DNA of 64,000 nucleotides from Kalaharituber pfeilii (GCA_015179045.1 WHUZ01000004.1:1736001-1800000); one strand, 5' to 3'. Positions 14,251 to 27,264 are shown, counted from the stretch's first letter. A program made the numbers and translations. Notes: generated by a model not told the origin, from the letters alone.

Positions 14251-15783
14251 GTTTTGTTTTTACCTCCTTTTTTTTTTTCTTTTTGTTTTTTTTGTTATTA
14301 TGTTGTGTGTGTTTTTTCAGACAAGCGTTTTTTTGCGAAACTGATGAACACATACATGCAAGAGAGAGAGGGATTTTACAAATATACAAATCAATTCCCC
14401 CGCAAAAATCAACAAATAAGTAACGAGTTTTCCTATTATACCCTCTTTTTCATTTTTTATTTTATTTTTAATATTACACTCTCGTTCTCTTTTTTTTTTT
14501 TTTTTTTTTTGTTGCTGATGCAGACAAAAACTAGAGGATTCTGTTCCTGTCCGTTCGTTTGGGTTTTTCAGAATTTTTTTTGTGTTTTTAGATAGCATAG
14601 GGCATTGTACTCTTGGGTATTTCATTTCTTCTACAGTTTCCTTCCTTTCTTTTTTTTTTGTCGGGGGAAGGGGCGTCGGGAAAGTGCAAAATCAATCCTG
14701 CGCATGACCCCGAAGGAAATGGAAAGGGCTTTTTTGTGCTTATAGGGTAATAACCGATGTTCTGGCGCTACTCTCTTTCTCTCCCTCCTTTTTTTTCTCC
14801 CTTCTATATGTGTGTATGTTATCTATGTACTTTACGCCTTTCGCTTCTTTTTCTTACTTTATTCTTTTAATGCTCGGTGTTACTATGGAGTCCATACTAT
14901 GCGTTTTCTTTCTTTGTGGAGGGCGGGTGGGGAATCAATTTTCTTTTTTTTTTTTCGTGGAAATAACTTTACCTACATACATGAAAAGCAAACCGACGTT
15001 CACTGTGGTACAAGCTTTTGTTCGTTAGCATAAGAATCTATCACTAGTTCTAGACGGGGTACATCTCTTTTCCGTGGAATTTATTGCGTCTGGCTACCGT
15101 GAGTTAATCACTTATTGATGTTGACTATGTGTGCAGCTGCTCTTGGCCCCCCAAGAATCAGGCATGTAATCTATATGCGCAAGCACAGCGCCACCGAAGG
15201 AATTCAGGCAAAGAAGAGCCTAGAGGGCAGGACGACAAATTTTTTGGGAAAAAAAGAAAAGACGTAATTTAGTGTTATCGTTAGTTATAGTATCGACAAT
15301 AGAGATGCTAGCTATGGTATTGGGATATGATAATATGATATAATAAAATTAATGGTATAGTAGTTCATCTAAACATATGCATTTTTGGTCTGGGTAATTT
15401 ATATAAATGAAAATAAATTATAAGGTAATAATAGCAGAGGGGCTGTGGATGATTTTCTTACCTTGTGTTTATTTATGTTGGGCTGTATACATATAAAAAA
15501 TGAGGAGGAGGGTATGATATATTGATCGCAAATTATTGATAGAATGGTGTATTGGAAGGATCTTCAGGAACTCTGCTAGCAAGATTCGGAAATGGACTTC
15601 CTCATCTTATCATTGATGTTTTTGCGCTTTTGTTTTTGTCGCAATGGGTGCGGAGATATGGAGAATTCCGATGGACATCTACCGTGAAGTCGATTACGGT
15701 TAAGATCACCATAGGTGGTTGCGGAATGCAGGTTGCACTTTAGAGATGATGCTAAAGTAGGCTAGACCTGCAATTGTTTTTAG
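14251..15783. other. 3' flank of transporter and AT-rich intergenic
   Basis: Contains many T-runs (14268-14278, 14490-14510, 14650-14659, 14945-14956) downstream of the transporter stop; part is likely its 3' UTR. An open frame at 15552-15743 could be an upstream exon of the candidate at 15784, but I could not find good splice sites linking them. Confidence 0.4.
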
Positions 15784-16112
15784 GGTATCAATCCAAAAGA
15801 AGGAATGCGTAACTTTGGACCTCGGGGATTACGTTCACTATCGATTGCAATTGCTCGCTAATTGTGTGAATGCGGAGCGGCCGATTTCAGAAACAGTGGC
15901 CGCAAATCTCCAGATACCTACCCTTCTCGGCGGCACGATTTCGCCCTACAAGGAGGTGGTCGACAACCAAGCTTTTTTTGACGAATTCGAAACTGGCCGT
16001 GAGTTATTTTGACCAGCCATCTCCCCTGCCTTCAGTAAGAAGGTGAAGCAACCCATAAGCGTGTCGAGTACTAACGTTTATAGTTCCTGCAGCGTTGGGA
16101 ATTTGTGGAATG
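15784..16112 (+). pseudogene. Possible spliced gene fragment (internal exons), unknown
   Basis: An open stretch 15784-15998 sits between a TTTTTAG acceptor and a GTGAGT donor. The following 85-nt interval has the consensus branch site TACTAAC (16069-16075) and ends TATAG. The next open piece, 16084-16112, joins in phase and ends at a GTATGT donor. The reading is moderately polar (it contains PTLLGGTISPYKEVVDN and FFDEFETG). I do not recognise the family and find no start or end, so this is either a decayed gene remnant or part of a gene whose other exons I missed. Confidence 0.3.
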
Positions 16113-16689
16113 GTATGTGCGTGTGCTTGTCAAATCATCCCATTTAGTGCAGCATGGATTGTACTAGGTATAGGAAACTGTGCAGCATGCGGTGTAATTT
16201 AATACCGGCATTTCATGGGATACTTCTTTGAGATAGAAAAGGAGAGGCAAGGAAGATTAATAGATTGTGGCACTGGAGAAGGTAATTTACCTGCATGGAG
16301 ACCTTGAAGTTTTCTGGGATCCCAATTGAGGTTGCAATTTTGGAGCAGATCAGTGGATGCAGTGCCGTAACGGGAGGGGAGAGCTGCTGCATTTGCGAGC
16401 ATAACAGATCTTCCCGGGCATGATTAGTACATAGCAATATCAACTTAACACAGAGTTATGCAACGCCAGCTATTCACAGCTGGAACGCGCCAGAGCCTTT
16501 CGAGAAACAAATTCACCCGACCTGAGACGCTACCATCCCAAGACGGATTCCAGATGTCCGCAGGGCCCTGTATCATTCCATGCCATAAATCATGCTATGC
16601 TCAGAACATCTTTGTAAATTCAACTGGCCCGGGCACTGCAATTGTTGCTGTATCCGCTTGTAATTGGTACAATTCTACCAGTTCAGCTG

Positions 16690-16742
16690 CCCTGCCATGG
16701 CGAACAGCTGGAAGCGGGGTTATGCGATATAAAAAAAAAAAA
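16690..16742 (+). mobile_element. Tail-only LINE/SINE-like insertion (family 1), target-site duplication AGTTCAGCTG
   Basis: About 40 bp beginning CCCTGCCATGGCGAACAGCT, then AAGCGGGGTTATG and a short poly(A), flanked by the perfect 10-bp repeat AGTTCAGCTG (16680-16689 and 16743-16752). It matches the extreme 3' end of the full LINE at 38664-46857. Confidence 0.8.
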
Positions 16743-16990
16743 AGTTCAGCTGAGAATCCGAGCAGAACGTTTCTTTAATGGTAAATAGCTAGCTGCACGT
16801 AAGCACACTAATCCCCTTAGAACTCTTCAAGTTTTGTACCTTTTTAAACTTGACTGTGGCGTAAAGCGTGATACGCAATTACACCTAAAGCCCCTTGAAC
16901 TTTATATGGGAGAATATATAACCAGTTCTGTGCCCCACAGCTTCGCCGTGCTGCGCCGCAGCATAAGGGATCTCAAGGCCCTATCGGGAC

Positions 16991-17045
16991 TTTTTTTTTT
17001 TTTTATTTCACGTGACCCCGCCTGCAGCTGTTCGCCATGGCAGGG
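16991..17045 (-). mobile_element. Tail-only insertion (family 1), target-site duplication CCTATCGGGAC
   Basis: Minus-strand copy: a T-run, then the reverse complement of the CCCTGCC...GCGGGGTCACGTGA tail. It is flanked by CCTATCGGGAC at 16980-16990 and 17046-17056. Confidence 0.8.
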
Positions 17046-17056
17046 CCTATCGGGAC

Positions 17057-19410
17057 ATTGAAATGGGTTCTCAGGCGTGACACGTGCGGGAATGCCCCTC
17101 CATCGCTTGAGGCTTTTGACAGTGTTATGCATATCCAGCCCGGTGAGATTTTATGAGTCCCAGTATGATCACGGTACTTGCATGGCATCTTTCATATTCT
17201 GTTTGCCGGCCGTGCTGATGACACGGCAAATGAGGTCGTACCAACGTTTGCATAAAGCAGCCAGTACGTCAGACTGTAATAGTAATCAGAAATTAGCCCT
17301 TGTATGACGAGTGTAGAACACAAGGTTGTAGAAGTAAGTCAAGCAACGGGAAACATGGGACCTATGTAGTTCGCTTGACTAGAATTGGTGGTTGCAAAGT
17401 GCCCGGCCAGAGTGCAGTTTCGGTTCCTACTTCGAGACTCTACCGCATCGATAGCTTAGGACTAAAGTATTATAATTAGGGAACAGCATATATACTTGCC
17501 AATTGATGGTGAGGGCTAGGTGGAGCATTCCTTGCATGCAGATACACGTATTCGACTTCGAGAGCAGAAGAGAGCTCAAAGCTTCACACATGGCACCGAG
17601 GTAGTGCCTTGAGGATCCACAGATACACTAGAAAAACGTCTCAGCAAGCACAACGAGGAAAGGAAAAGAAGTCCTTCAGTGGCAGAAGTTAACAAGAAGA
17701 AGAAGAAGCAACAGAAGATTTTTGCTTCTTAGCTCGCCTGCTCTCCAAGGCCACATTAATCAGTTGTACCCTTCTTCGCAAACTAGCTCTTACCCAAACA
17801 GAAACCCTCCCACCGATTCTGTTTTCTCGTTCAGGTAACTTCCAAGAAGTGCAGTGGTACATAGACGCATCTACTAGTACTTGGCTTTATGCTGATTACA
17901 ACCCGACTCACTTACTGTTGAAGATTATGCAACTAGCATCACGGGACATATCAAGTAAGGCTGTCATGTGTGAACGAGCCACGAGAATGTAGATGGCACA
18001 TGAGCCGAGATCGTGGTATGAGGTAATTCCACGTGATGAGATCTAGAAAGTTCTGGATACGCTCGTTGTAGGAATTAGCAATGTCATACTTGCTGGCAGC
18101 TCATGTCTATATATATGGGTGTTAGGAGCGCATATTGTACGTGGTTTATGCTGAAGTTAAGAGCGAGAGTGAGAGAGCAAGAGAGATTAATACAATACGT
18201 ATCCCTGCGCATTTTATATATGTTGCTTCAGTTACCTATGTACTCAAGCTGCCGACATAGATTCTGTCTATGCGCCGCATAAATGAATCCTACGTGGGTA
18301 CAATTACTAGTAGAACAATATGGTTGCAAGAAAATATTAAATATTCGGCTTGGCAACCGGTATAGCGAAAGCCAACGCTAACTCAGCTAAGTACTAAGGA
18401 GATGAAAGGATAAACAAATTAAACAATGACTACAGTACCACCCCACAGTGCTGTCCACTTCAAGAATTCCACCAACATGGGTATGCCATGCATTGATATC
18501 TCCTTGTATTTGATTCCAAGAACCCATCTCTGATCTTTGAAGGGCAATGATTGTTTCTCTGGCTGAACCATTACCACGCTCACAATTCATTCAGTTTCAG
18601 GCTCTCTCTGCGACTCGGAGCGTCTTCCCGAGTCTACGTCCATAGCTACAGTCGCGCCGGACCGTGAGGCCATGTGTCATTGTGCGCCGCGGGGAAATGT
18701 TAGCGAAAGGGTCTGCCATTCGTCATTGCACATACGCAGGCAGACGCTATCCAAAAGCCGTGCGTAAAAGCAACGACTGTGAATATTGTTAGCTTGGTCC
18801 CCTTCCCTTGTTACCAATCGTGCCAGGCTAGTTTTAGTAACGTGAGTGGTTGAAATTTAATATTTTGAGTTTGGTACTGACGACTTGATAGCCGAGAGCA
18901 ATAGTGAAAGAAATTCTGTGGCAGGGTACTTATGTACTGTATGCACAGGATCCTAGCTACATAGATGTGGAGTGCATTAGGGCATCATGGAGTGCATACG
19001 GGGTGTAGTCACATCCGCTTGTTCTCAAACCTGTTGTTGTAACCCCACTCAAAAATTGTATTTATATGGCGCATATGTATCATACTCACGTTGCTAATTT
19101 CCAATGTCATAAGTACTCTCTCCTCAACAGGACGCGTCATACCAATGCGAATTTCGACATTAATGATGCAGATATATATCGCCTGGGTATCTTCAGAAAA
19201 CATTGTAGTAGTTCGCTTCTAACAGGCCAATCCTACATAGAAGCATACTTTTCGGCGAATCGGAGCGCCTTACCTCAAATATGCACCTAAGTTCTCAGGC
19301 CTCTGCCTAAGCGGGGCTCAATATCGATCCTTTGCAGCATGTAAATGGTTTAGTATATTCTTGCATTTATTAACGTACAGTACTCCGCATTTTAGGAGTT
19401 CCTTGTTCAC
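17057..19410. other. Gene-poor stretch, no supported gene
   Basis: No open frame I can defend. 18068-18258 (TGTAGGAATTAGC... to ...GCCGACA) has the look of a solo LTR of a copia-type element, with a TATATATA string and TG/CA ends. No flanking duplication or primer-binding site is visible, so I do not annotate it as one. Confidence 0.35.
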
Positions 19411-19422
19411 TATCAGCAACAA

Positions 19423-19466
19423 TGCGGCACGCGATTAATGAAAAAAAAAAAAAAAAAAAAAAAAAA
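19423..19466 (+). mobile_element. Very short tail insertion (family 2), 18 nt plus A26, target-site duplication TATCAGCAACAA
   Basis: Only TGCGGCACGCGATTAATG followed by 26 A's, between perfect 12-bp copies of TATCAGCAACAA (19411-19422 and 19467-19478). The 18 nt match the last bases of the family-2 LINE tail (GGCGGCACGCGAGTAATG). Confidence 0.75.
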
Positions 19467-19478
19467 TATCAGCAACAA

Positions 19479-22254
19479 GTACAGTACGGAGAACTCTACA
19501 ATTCTTCGTTGTCTGTATGGCGACGTCAAAGAAGAGCAATCATCAAGGGGATCAGTATCACTTGGCAACCATGTAAATTTTGAAGGTTCGGAACACGGAG
19601 TGGGGTATTTTAGTGCCTATTTAGTATATTTCACGTTATATGCATGTACCCTGTTTCATGCTCACCGGGAAGGAAATCAGAAAGATATTTGCCAATTCTA
19701 CGGAAACAGACCCGATAGCGGCCATCAAGGATATCTGACGAGTCAGAGCAGTCGCCCAGGGTAATTCTGCATCGGCCACGTGGATGCGCGGATTATCCTC
19801 TGGTTAGCCCCTGTTAGCAGTGAGGACCGACCCCAGTTTTACTCTCACGCTTCCTACCTCGGGGTGAATCTTCCCGTGTGGAAGTATACCACTGACTCTT
19901 ATTCATGCAGGTTTTCCTCTTAACCGGGCCGCAGGAAGTTCAGTCGACTATCAATTAGCCATGGGTATTAACTGTCTCAGTGAGTATGGCCAGGAACATG
20001 AAAATGGGTATTGTCGTATTGTGCTCTAATCAGACCTGAACATATTATGTTCTACTATGTATAACAACCAAGCTGTAGTCATGAAAAGTGTCCGTTAGTT
20101 AGGGTTAACTCTCATAGAAGGAGGTGCAAGGCTGGAGGTCTGAAGCACCATGTGAACATACACTTGCTTCCACTGCCCCTAAATCCACAAATGTTTGTAT
20201 CGTCGGAGATAGGTGACCATTCGGCTTTCACGGGGATAAACATTGGATAATGCCTGTCGTCTACATATGATATCGACGTCACATAGACTCCCTAGATGAT
20301 ACATTTGATTGTGGTTAAGCTGATCTCGCCATTGCGTAGGAGGCACAAGTGCGACCACTTGTAAATAAGTCTGCGCAACATTTCAAAAATTGTTTCTTGA
20401 TACTTCCCTGATTAGGACCTCGACATACGTTTCTCGAAACATACCTGGCCGTGTTGAGGGCTACTGGTATCAGTATCATAGTCATAATCACAGCTTTAGT
20501 GTACGCCCCTCTAAGCAGATGGTAGACTAGTAGACTGCACTTGGTATCCGCATCAATGCGCGGACATAGGAGCGGGGAGAAGTGTCGTCTTGTTTTCTAG
20601 ACAGACTTTAGAAAATGCTTATTTTCTGTGCAGATGCTGAGTGCACAAATGTGATCACGTGGCCACTGGGAAGATTGGTGCCACTGAACAGCAGCTCATC
20701 GTCTAATGAACGATAGGTGCGCTCCCACGTGCACGAGAATGGCCTCAAGGCTCTGGCCTCTGATCCTAGAGTGGAAACTATACTAATTCAGCATATGCTG
20801 TAGTCAATACTTGTCAACGAGTTTGGCACCTCAATTTCAGAGCTCTCTAAAACATCTCAATGACGAAGTCTTCTAGTCCGGCAGCGACTATTTTCTTCAA
20901 ACAATGCATGTAAAGCACTTCTCAAAATCTCGCCTTTCTCACAAAAGAGTATTTAATGCCTAACTTGCCCTGCCATAGCGAGTAGCGATAAGCGGGATTA
21001 CTTGATATTAAAAAAAAAAAAAAAAAAAAGCCTAACCTTAGACATACTTCCTTGTCATTCCCTTCTCACAACCAAACTAGCAAGGTGCCCCTTGCACATT
21101 CATCATGTGAAACATGTCGGTTAGGCGTGCCGAAACGTCCGTTGTGCGACACTGTGGAGGAATTGGAGAACGCTAGTAACCATGAAAGTAGAGCACTTGG
21201 CAGATGCTTACCAGTGCAGGTAAATTTTGGTTGTGGTAGTCTTGTTGTGAAGCCAAGTTTCTGCTAACGGCCGTTCATGCCTAAGGTAGTTGCTTCGATT
21301 AGTACCCCAAGACAAAGGCGACCAGATATCGATGTAAGTAAGGAATTTGACAAGGCCACTATTCTGGACGCTTGTAGTTGGTATTGGTGAAACACGAGGT
21401 CAGATAAGGTACATGATGATCATCGGCGACCTTTCTTTTGGTGGCACGATAACCAGAAATTGGTTGCTTGTGTTGCAGACTGTCCTTTCGCTAGAGATAT
21501 ATTATCAAGGCAAAAGTGAGAGTGTTGTCAGAGCAAGTACATGAGGGCATTGAGGTAGTCTGGTTGGCACGACCCCCGACCGGAGCATTGAGGGTGTAAA
21601 AACTACACTATCACTTACTCGCAATCTCTTGGCGATACCGACTAACATACAGAATGTTCCTGCGGGCCGTCCATTGTCGCTTATAGTCTGCATTGTCTCA
21701 CTGTATAGAATTTTTTTTAATATCACTCACTACTCGCATGCCGCCTATGGTCTATGGCGAGGTTACATATATAGGAGTATGCGCCATTACAGGCTCATTT
21801 TGGTAATAAAATACGCGATCATACCTCCAATACTTGCACACTACTGCTCACCTCTGAGGCTGTCGTGGATGTACCTTCGGATGAAATCGTTTAGCTGCCG
21901 GAATTTATGCCAGCTTTAAGCCCAGAAGAATCGAGTATCGCTGAAGCCCTTTCAAAGCTGACCTTGCCTCAGGGGACAAGCAATAACACCAATTAAAGCG
22001 TCAGCTTTCGGCACTTGTGGCGATTGACTAAAGCAATTGTAAATTCGAGTTTAGTGGCCCGTTGACCGGTAGCACAGATACATCTTATAAATCGTGGCTG
22101 CAGCTGAGATTTCTGGCACAAATTACACCTACGCGGCCGTTGGTAGCTACTGTGACGTAACGATTAACTGCTGCTTGCTTCCAGTCGAGGTTTCACAAAA
22201 AAGCATGCAAATAATCAAGCCAATTGCGCTGGCTGTGCTTGACACACTGACATC
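19479..22254. other. Gene-poor stretch with one tail insertion
   Basis: No supported gene. The only structured element is the tail insertion at 20965-21029. Scattered open frames below 100 codons have no recognisable content. Confidence 0.4.
20965..21029 (+). mobile_element. Tail-only insertion (family 1, diverged), target-site duplication GCCTAAC
   Basis: Starts TTGCCCTGCCATAGCGAG, continues to AAGCGGGATTACTTGATATT and a poly(A) of about 20. It is flanked by GCCTAAC at 20958-20964 and 21030-21036. It is more diverged than the other copies and so probably older. Confidence 0.7.
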
Positions 22255-23206
22255 AACAGCGGAGAAAGGGGAGTGGGAAAAGAAGATTGGAGAGGCAGAA
22301 GACGAAGGCTGGAAGGCAGTATACACAGATGGCAGCAGGATTCAGGGGAGGACAGGGGCAGGCATATGGCAAGGTAGCAGGAGAGAACCAGATTATCTAG
22401 GCCCAAAGGCCGCGGTCAACGACGCTGAACTGATAGCCATAGCCAAAGCTCTTGGAACAGGGGATGAGGAGATCCTAATTATTTCAGACTCCCAAACGGC
22501 GATGGACCGGCTAAAGAAGATTGCAGAGGGAAAGCCGACCCCGGACAGCAGCAGCGAAATGTGCAGGAGAGCCTGGGAGGGCAGGGCGGCCCGGGGAGGC
22601 CTGGATGTAGCAATAATGTGGGTGAAAGGACACAAGGGTATCAAGGGAAACGAAGAAGCAGACAAGGCGGCAAAGATAGGAGTTTTCATGCCCTACCAGC
22701 TGGAGACAGTCACGGAAGCAGGCCTGCGCATGTTGGCCAAAGCACATCAAGTGCAGGAAAGGAACAGGCTAGGCCTAAGCTACAGACCACTGCAGGGACT
22801 GGGAGGCATGGTGCGAACACTGGCAGGCTAACTAGGTGGGAAGGGCCTGAGGGCCTGGAAACAGAAAGTGGGCCAGGCAGACAGTCCAGAATGCAGGTGG
22901 TGTGGAGAGAAGGAGGAAACGGCGACACACTTATGGGATAGGTGCGAGACATGGAGAAGGAAATGGCCAGGGGGAAGGGAGGCGCTATACAGGCCCCCGG
23001 CCGCTGACGAAGGGGAAAGGGACCCCGTGATGGACTTGTTGAGGTGAATGGAGAGACAATAGGCATGCTCACATGTTACACATCATCGTTTATTTTCCTA
23101 CTTTATTTTTCTCTTTAGTTCCCATCTATCTCCTCTGTAACTAATCTCGTCATAGCTCACAGGGCAGCTCACGAGTATTGATATTGAAATAAATAAATAA
23201 AAAATG
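22255..23206 (+). pseudogene. 5'-truncated Tad-type LINE: RNase H and zinc-knuckle end (family 2)
   Basis: The RNase H domain is read directly with all catalytic positions: VYTDGS, NDAELIAIAKAL, IISDSQTAMD, WVKGHKG and NEEADKAAKIG. After TLAG there is one in-frame TAA (22829-22831), then the same frame continues through SPECRWCGEKEETATHLWDRC, a C-x2-C...H-x4-C zinc motif typical of the ORF2 end of these elements, to TGA at 23045-23047. The 3' tail at 23146-23180 carries the hairpin CTCGT...ACGAG and then an A/T-rich end. The upstream APE and RT parts are missing. The exact 5' limit is a guess. Confidence 0.85.
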
Positions 23207-23839
23207 AATAATCTCTTTGTTACGGCAAAAAAGAATGTGAAGATTTGCTTATTCAAGGGGCTTGAGGACGCACCTGAGCCTTAACGTGCAGAGGTGCTCT
23301 ATGGAGCTATCTCAAACCACGGGTTTACGTTGGTTATTATAATTAGATAGGTTATATTCAGGAGGAGGATGTATACATATAAATAGTACACCTGAGACAA
23401 GGCAAAAAATTGCATTACATATGTTACAGAACCAATGAATAGCTCGTGACAGGAAGGTACGAAATATTGGAGTATAGAAGCAGAGGCACTGGGGAGCACA
23501 AGGTGGTACAAGTGTTGGCGATATGAGTCATCCTATTTGCCTAGAGATTGAAGAGTGGGGCCCATGTTGATAGACAAATGCATTTGCAGATATTGAGACC
23601 GGTCAGTTACATGAATTCTTCCTGAAATGACCGCTGTTCATGTTAGGCTACCCAGATTCCTCACATTAAAAAGGAAGAATATAGTAGTATATGTATAATT
23701 CCATATACACAGTTTACGACGACCTAACACAATGTTTCCGCCTGCATTACTACTGGAGGTTGTGGGTTCTATGTGGTCTTTGGCTGTGACGTTCGAACGT
23801 TCCTTTGTAGGTACCCATTCTATACAGTATACTCCCGTT
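23207..23839. other. Spacer between LINE fragments
   Basis: No gene or element recognised. Confidence 0.4.
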
Positions 23840-24400
23840 ACAAGCATACCCTTCGCGAGGAGGCAGACGGGGGAGCAAAGATTAGCGCCGTCCTGCAATA
23901 CCAGGACGAGATAGTAACGGAGGCGCGGAGGCGCCAACTAGCCAAGGCACAGCGCGCGGGGAAAAGAAACAGGCTGGGATTGGACTAGAATATAGGCCAT
24001 TACAGAGACTGGGCTTCGGAGTGCGCACTCTGGCAGGTCTGCTGGAGAGGGAAAGGCTTGCGAGCCTGGAGGTACAAGACTGGCAAGGCGGATGGGCCAG
24101 ACTGCAGATGGTGCGGGGAACAAGAGGAAACGGTGCCGCATATATGGCACAGGTGTAGAGTTTGGAAGAGGAGGTGGCCCGGGGCACTAGAGGCAGTGAA
24201 GGACCCCCCAAAGGCGAGAGAAGGGGGCCGTGATCCTTTACAGGAATTGATGGAGTGGGTGGAGGGTCGAGCCGATGTATAGCATTATTTCTTGGTGTGT
24301 CGTTGCCTGTATTTTTTTTGCAGTCCTTTATTTCCTATGTACCTATCTCGTCACAGCCTATTATGCGGCATGTGAGTAATGATATATAAATAAAATAAAA
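23840..24400 (+). pseudogene. 5'-truncated LINE end (family 2), broken frame
   Basis: Begins inside the linker after RNase H (AKAQRAGKRNRLGL), shifts frame near 23986, then carries PDCRWCGEQEETVPHIWHRC and a C-terminal end through RDPLQELMEWVEG to about 24282. The tail has the hairpin-like CTCGTCACAGCC...GGCATGTGAG (24347-24376) and an A-rich end. Same family as 22255-23206 but separately truncated and diverged. Confidence 0.8.
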
Positions 24401-24561
24401 AATGCTTACCCTTCAGCGGCGGGGTAATATTCTTATATGTTCTGACCAGTATGCCAATGGACACCATTGGCGAATGGTCGACCTATCCAGCAATCTTGCC
24501 AAATAGTTTTAATTGCTGGAAGTTCAACTCATTCACCAATGTCATGCAGACCTGAATTTAC

Positions 24562-24628
24562 TTGCCCTGCCATGGCGAACAGCTACAAGCGGGGTCACGT
24601 GAAAAAAAAAAAAAAAAAAAAAAAAAAA
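24562..24628 (+). mobile_element. Tail-only insertion (family 1), target-site duplication AGACCTGAATTTAC
   Basis: TTGCCCTGCCATGGCGAAC...AAGCGGGGTCACGTG followed by 27 A's. It is flanked by the perfect 14-bp repeat AGACCTGAATTTAC (24548-24561 and 24629-24642). This is the cleanest example in the window. Confidence 0.85.
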
Positions 24629-24642
24629 AGACCTGAATTTAC

Positions 24643-25143
24643 GATTTCTTATCGATAAGTGCCCAAATAGGCAAAGATTAAGTCCCGTTACAAGCGCATG
24701 TTGTGGGATAATGAGATAAATTGCCGGGGGGCTTAGTCATTTCGTAGCTTAGTCATCGACCAGTGCTATATAGGAATGAGTGTAGATGGTTACAGGGGGA
24801 GGCAGCTCCTTCTCTTCTTCCTTGCTTGCATGCCGTTTTGTTCATTGCTATGCTATTGCCTGCCTGTGTTTTACGATACGAATCAATTGCTTTCTTCCAC
24901 TCAGCTGCCATTTAGTTGTTGATAGCCACCGAGTTTAGATCCAACCCTTTCGTACATGCAGACGTAGTATCACTGTATACTCTCTGTATATCCACAATGC
25001 TAGTAACGAAAATATGCTTATTTTGTATGTGGACCTAGAGGTTGTATGTTTGTATCGAGGACATGCTTATACCGAGTATGCTTTTAACGCGAGTATACTA
25101 TAGCTGTCGTATAGTCTAGCAGGGCTGCATACGAGTAATGAAC

Positions 25144-25175
<32 letters not shown>

Positions 25176-26350
25176 TATAATTATTCAGCATACCGCAACG
25201 CAAGGGCACTCACCTTTTTTTTTTTTTGGTTCATTACTCGCGTACCGAAGGCCACTCACTGCTGGGATCTGTAGGGAGATGTTAGAGGTTCCGGACAAGA
25301 GTAAATCTAAATAAATTGTCAATAGGGGAGACAGTTGCGTAACAGCAAAATTTACAGAACTTGGGATATGTTTTTTTTTTAAAAAAAAAAATATCATTAC
25401 TCGCGTGCCGCCCTGTGGGCCATGGCAATACATGTATCATGGATTGATTCAATGGATATTGCTATCAATCAAGGTGAAAAGAGCTCAAAACCTATGCTAG
25501 TACTTTCATTCTTCAGTATTCATGCCGAGAATTTTTCGCTTCAGCATTTTCAAAACTGAAGTACAGATTCTATGTAGAAGCAGGACTGTTGACAGTAGTA
25601 TGCAATATACTTAAAATGCAGTGGCTTATTTCCCCTGAATTACGTTATATTCTGTTTTCAGTTCACTTTTTTCCTGGATCCTGCAGCTCTTCAGCGTCCT
25701 TTTATCTTGTAGTGGTTAAATGTATGATATCTCAGGTCGTTTAATACTTGTGGCAGCTAGTCTCGAGCCAGATTCACATTGTGTTGAGAAGTCAATTTTG
25801 CCTACGACCATCTGAAATGGTGCGATATGTCTATATTGTATGTAAGTACTAAATGTATAGTACTCCTTGTATGTAAATTCCTATACATGTGGTTTCTACT
25901 GCCTTTCTGATATGCAAATTGCGTAAACAATATAAGACTACATGCACGGCATGCCCCTCTTACTCCCAGATTAACAAGCTTAAGGCCCAATTCACTTTAA
26001 GCAATGGTTTTCTTGAAGAAAATAGTCTCGTCTCTAGAGCTTCGAATTATATAAAAATATCATTACTCGCAAGCCGCCCTGTGGGCTATGGCGAGAAAAA
26101 ATCTAGAACTAGTCTACAGCATCAGCTAGTAGATCATCTTCCATGCCATTCACAGTCCTCAACTAGCCTACATATTGCCTCGCTACGTAGTACGTACCGA
26201 GCTGCTATTAATTAACTTCTTGCAACAGTCATTCACCAACACCTCATACGGGCCAAAGTGCATTATCTTACCAGCCGAGAGCAGCCTCTGTTGTGTAGTG
26301 GTAACATGGCTTCACGCTTGACATCCTAGCCTTCGTTGGTTCATGATGTT

Positions 26351-26351
<1 letters not shown>
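24643..26351. other. Gene-poor stretch with several family-2 tail relics
   Basis: No gene. Family-2 tail pieces ending CGAGTAATG are visible at about 25119-25158 (+), 25214-25252 (-, with a 7-bp CACTCAC repeat on both sides), 25370-25430 (-) and 26056-26095 (-, full CTCGCC...GCGAG hairpin). An (AT)n run lies at 25160-25180. Confidence 0.6.
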
Positions 26352-26394
<43 letters not shown>

Positions 26395-27250
26395 CATCTT
26401 TATTTTTATTTTTTGTTTAATATCATTACTCGTATGTAATAGGAGATAGAAGAAAAAACAATAAGAAGAAAACAAAGACTGAACATAAAATTATTAAGGC
26501 AAACAACCCATCCCAATCATCTTTCCGCCCGTCTCATCAATTCCGCCAGTGGATCTGGTTCGTCTTCTTTTCTGGCCAGTAGCGTTATGACCACGTCCCA
26601 CCACCCGGGCCACCTGCTCCTAGTCTCATACCAAGCGCTCAGGGCACTCTACGAGCGCACCGAGGACCTTCCCCTCCATACCTCGCATTTTTTTTTTTTT
26701 TTTTTTTTTTTTTGGTCACGTAACCCCGCGTACAGGCTACCAGCCTACTGCAGGGAAATACCTCGCACCTTGGCCATATGTACTCTGTGGTTTTCTGCCC
26801 TATTCCGCACCAGCGGCATTCCGGACCGTCCGCCTTACACTGTAGATCTGAAACCCCTAGGTACTCAGGTCTTTCCCTCCCAGCATGCCTTCCAATGTAT
26901 GCACCAGGCTTCGCAGCCTCTGGGGCGGTCAGTAGCTCAGGTGTAGCCTATTTCTCTCCTCCGCCCATCGCAGTGCCCTCATGCCTGCCTCTGTTGCCAC
27001 TTTCTCCTGATAGGGAAGAAGGGATGCCGACCTTCCTGCCCTGTCCACCTCCTCATTGCGTGTCAACCCCTTGTGGTCCTTAACTCACATCACTTCTACC
27101 GTTGGCCACTGTTTTCCAGGCGGCTCTGCATACGTTGCTAGCCCCGCCCGGTTTCGGTTTCCCCTCTGCCACCTCGAGTAGCCTCCCAACTACCACCTAC
27201 GAGTCCGTTAGGATCAAAAGTTCCTCTTCACCTCATCTTCCAGAATCTTG
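26352..27250 (-). pseudogene. Decayed 5'-truncated LINE end (family 2), minus strand
   Basis: It starts at its 3' side with a T43 run (26352-26394) and a worn tail with CGAGTAATG on the minus strand near 26425. On the minus strand the zinc motif PECRWCGIGQKTTEYIWPRC (about 26765-26840) and an end reading EPDPLAELMRRAER (about 26525-26570) are clear. Upstream, RNase H remnants (VAEGKPKPGG, AIAKILED) are in shifted frames. A family-1 tail insertion at 26688-26757 splits the coding part just after the zinc motif. Confidence 0.7.
26688..26757 (-). mobile_element. Tail-only insertion (family 1) nested in a LINE relic, target-site duplication ATACCTCGCA
   Basis: On the minus strand it reads TTCCCTGCAG...ACGCGGGGTTACGTGACC plus about 36 A's. 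It is flanked by ATACCTCGCA at 26678-26687 and 26758-26767. Removing it rejoins the surrounding LINE sequence. Confidence 0.8.
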
Positions 27251-27264
27251 GCTATCGCCATTAC

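Noticed and set aside
18068..18258. Possible solo LTR (TG...CA ends, TATA string)
   Set aside because: No target-site duplication, primer-binding site or second copy in the window.
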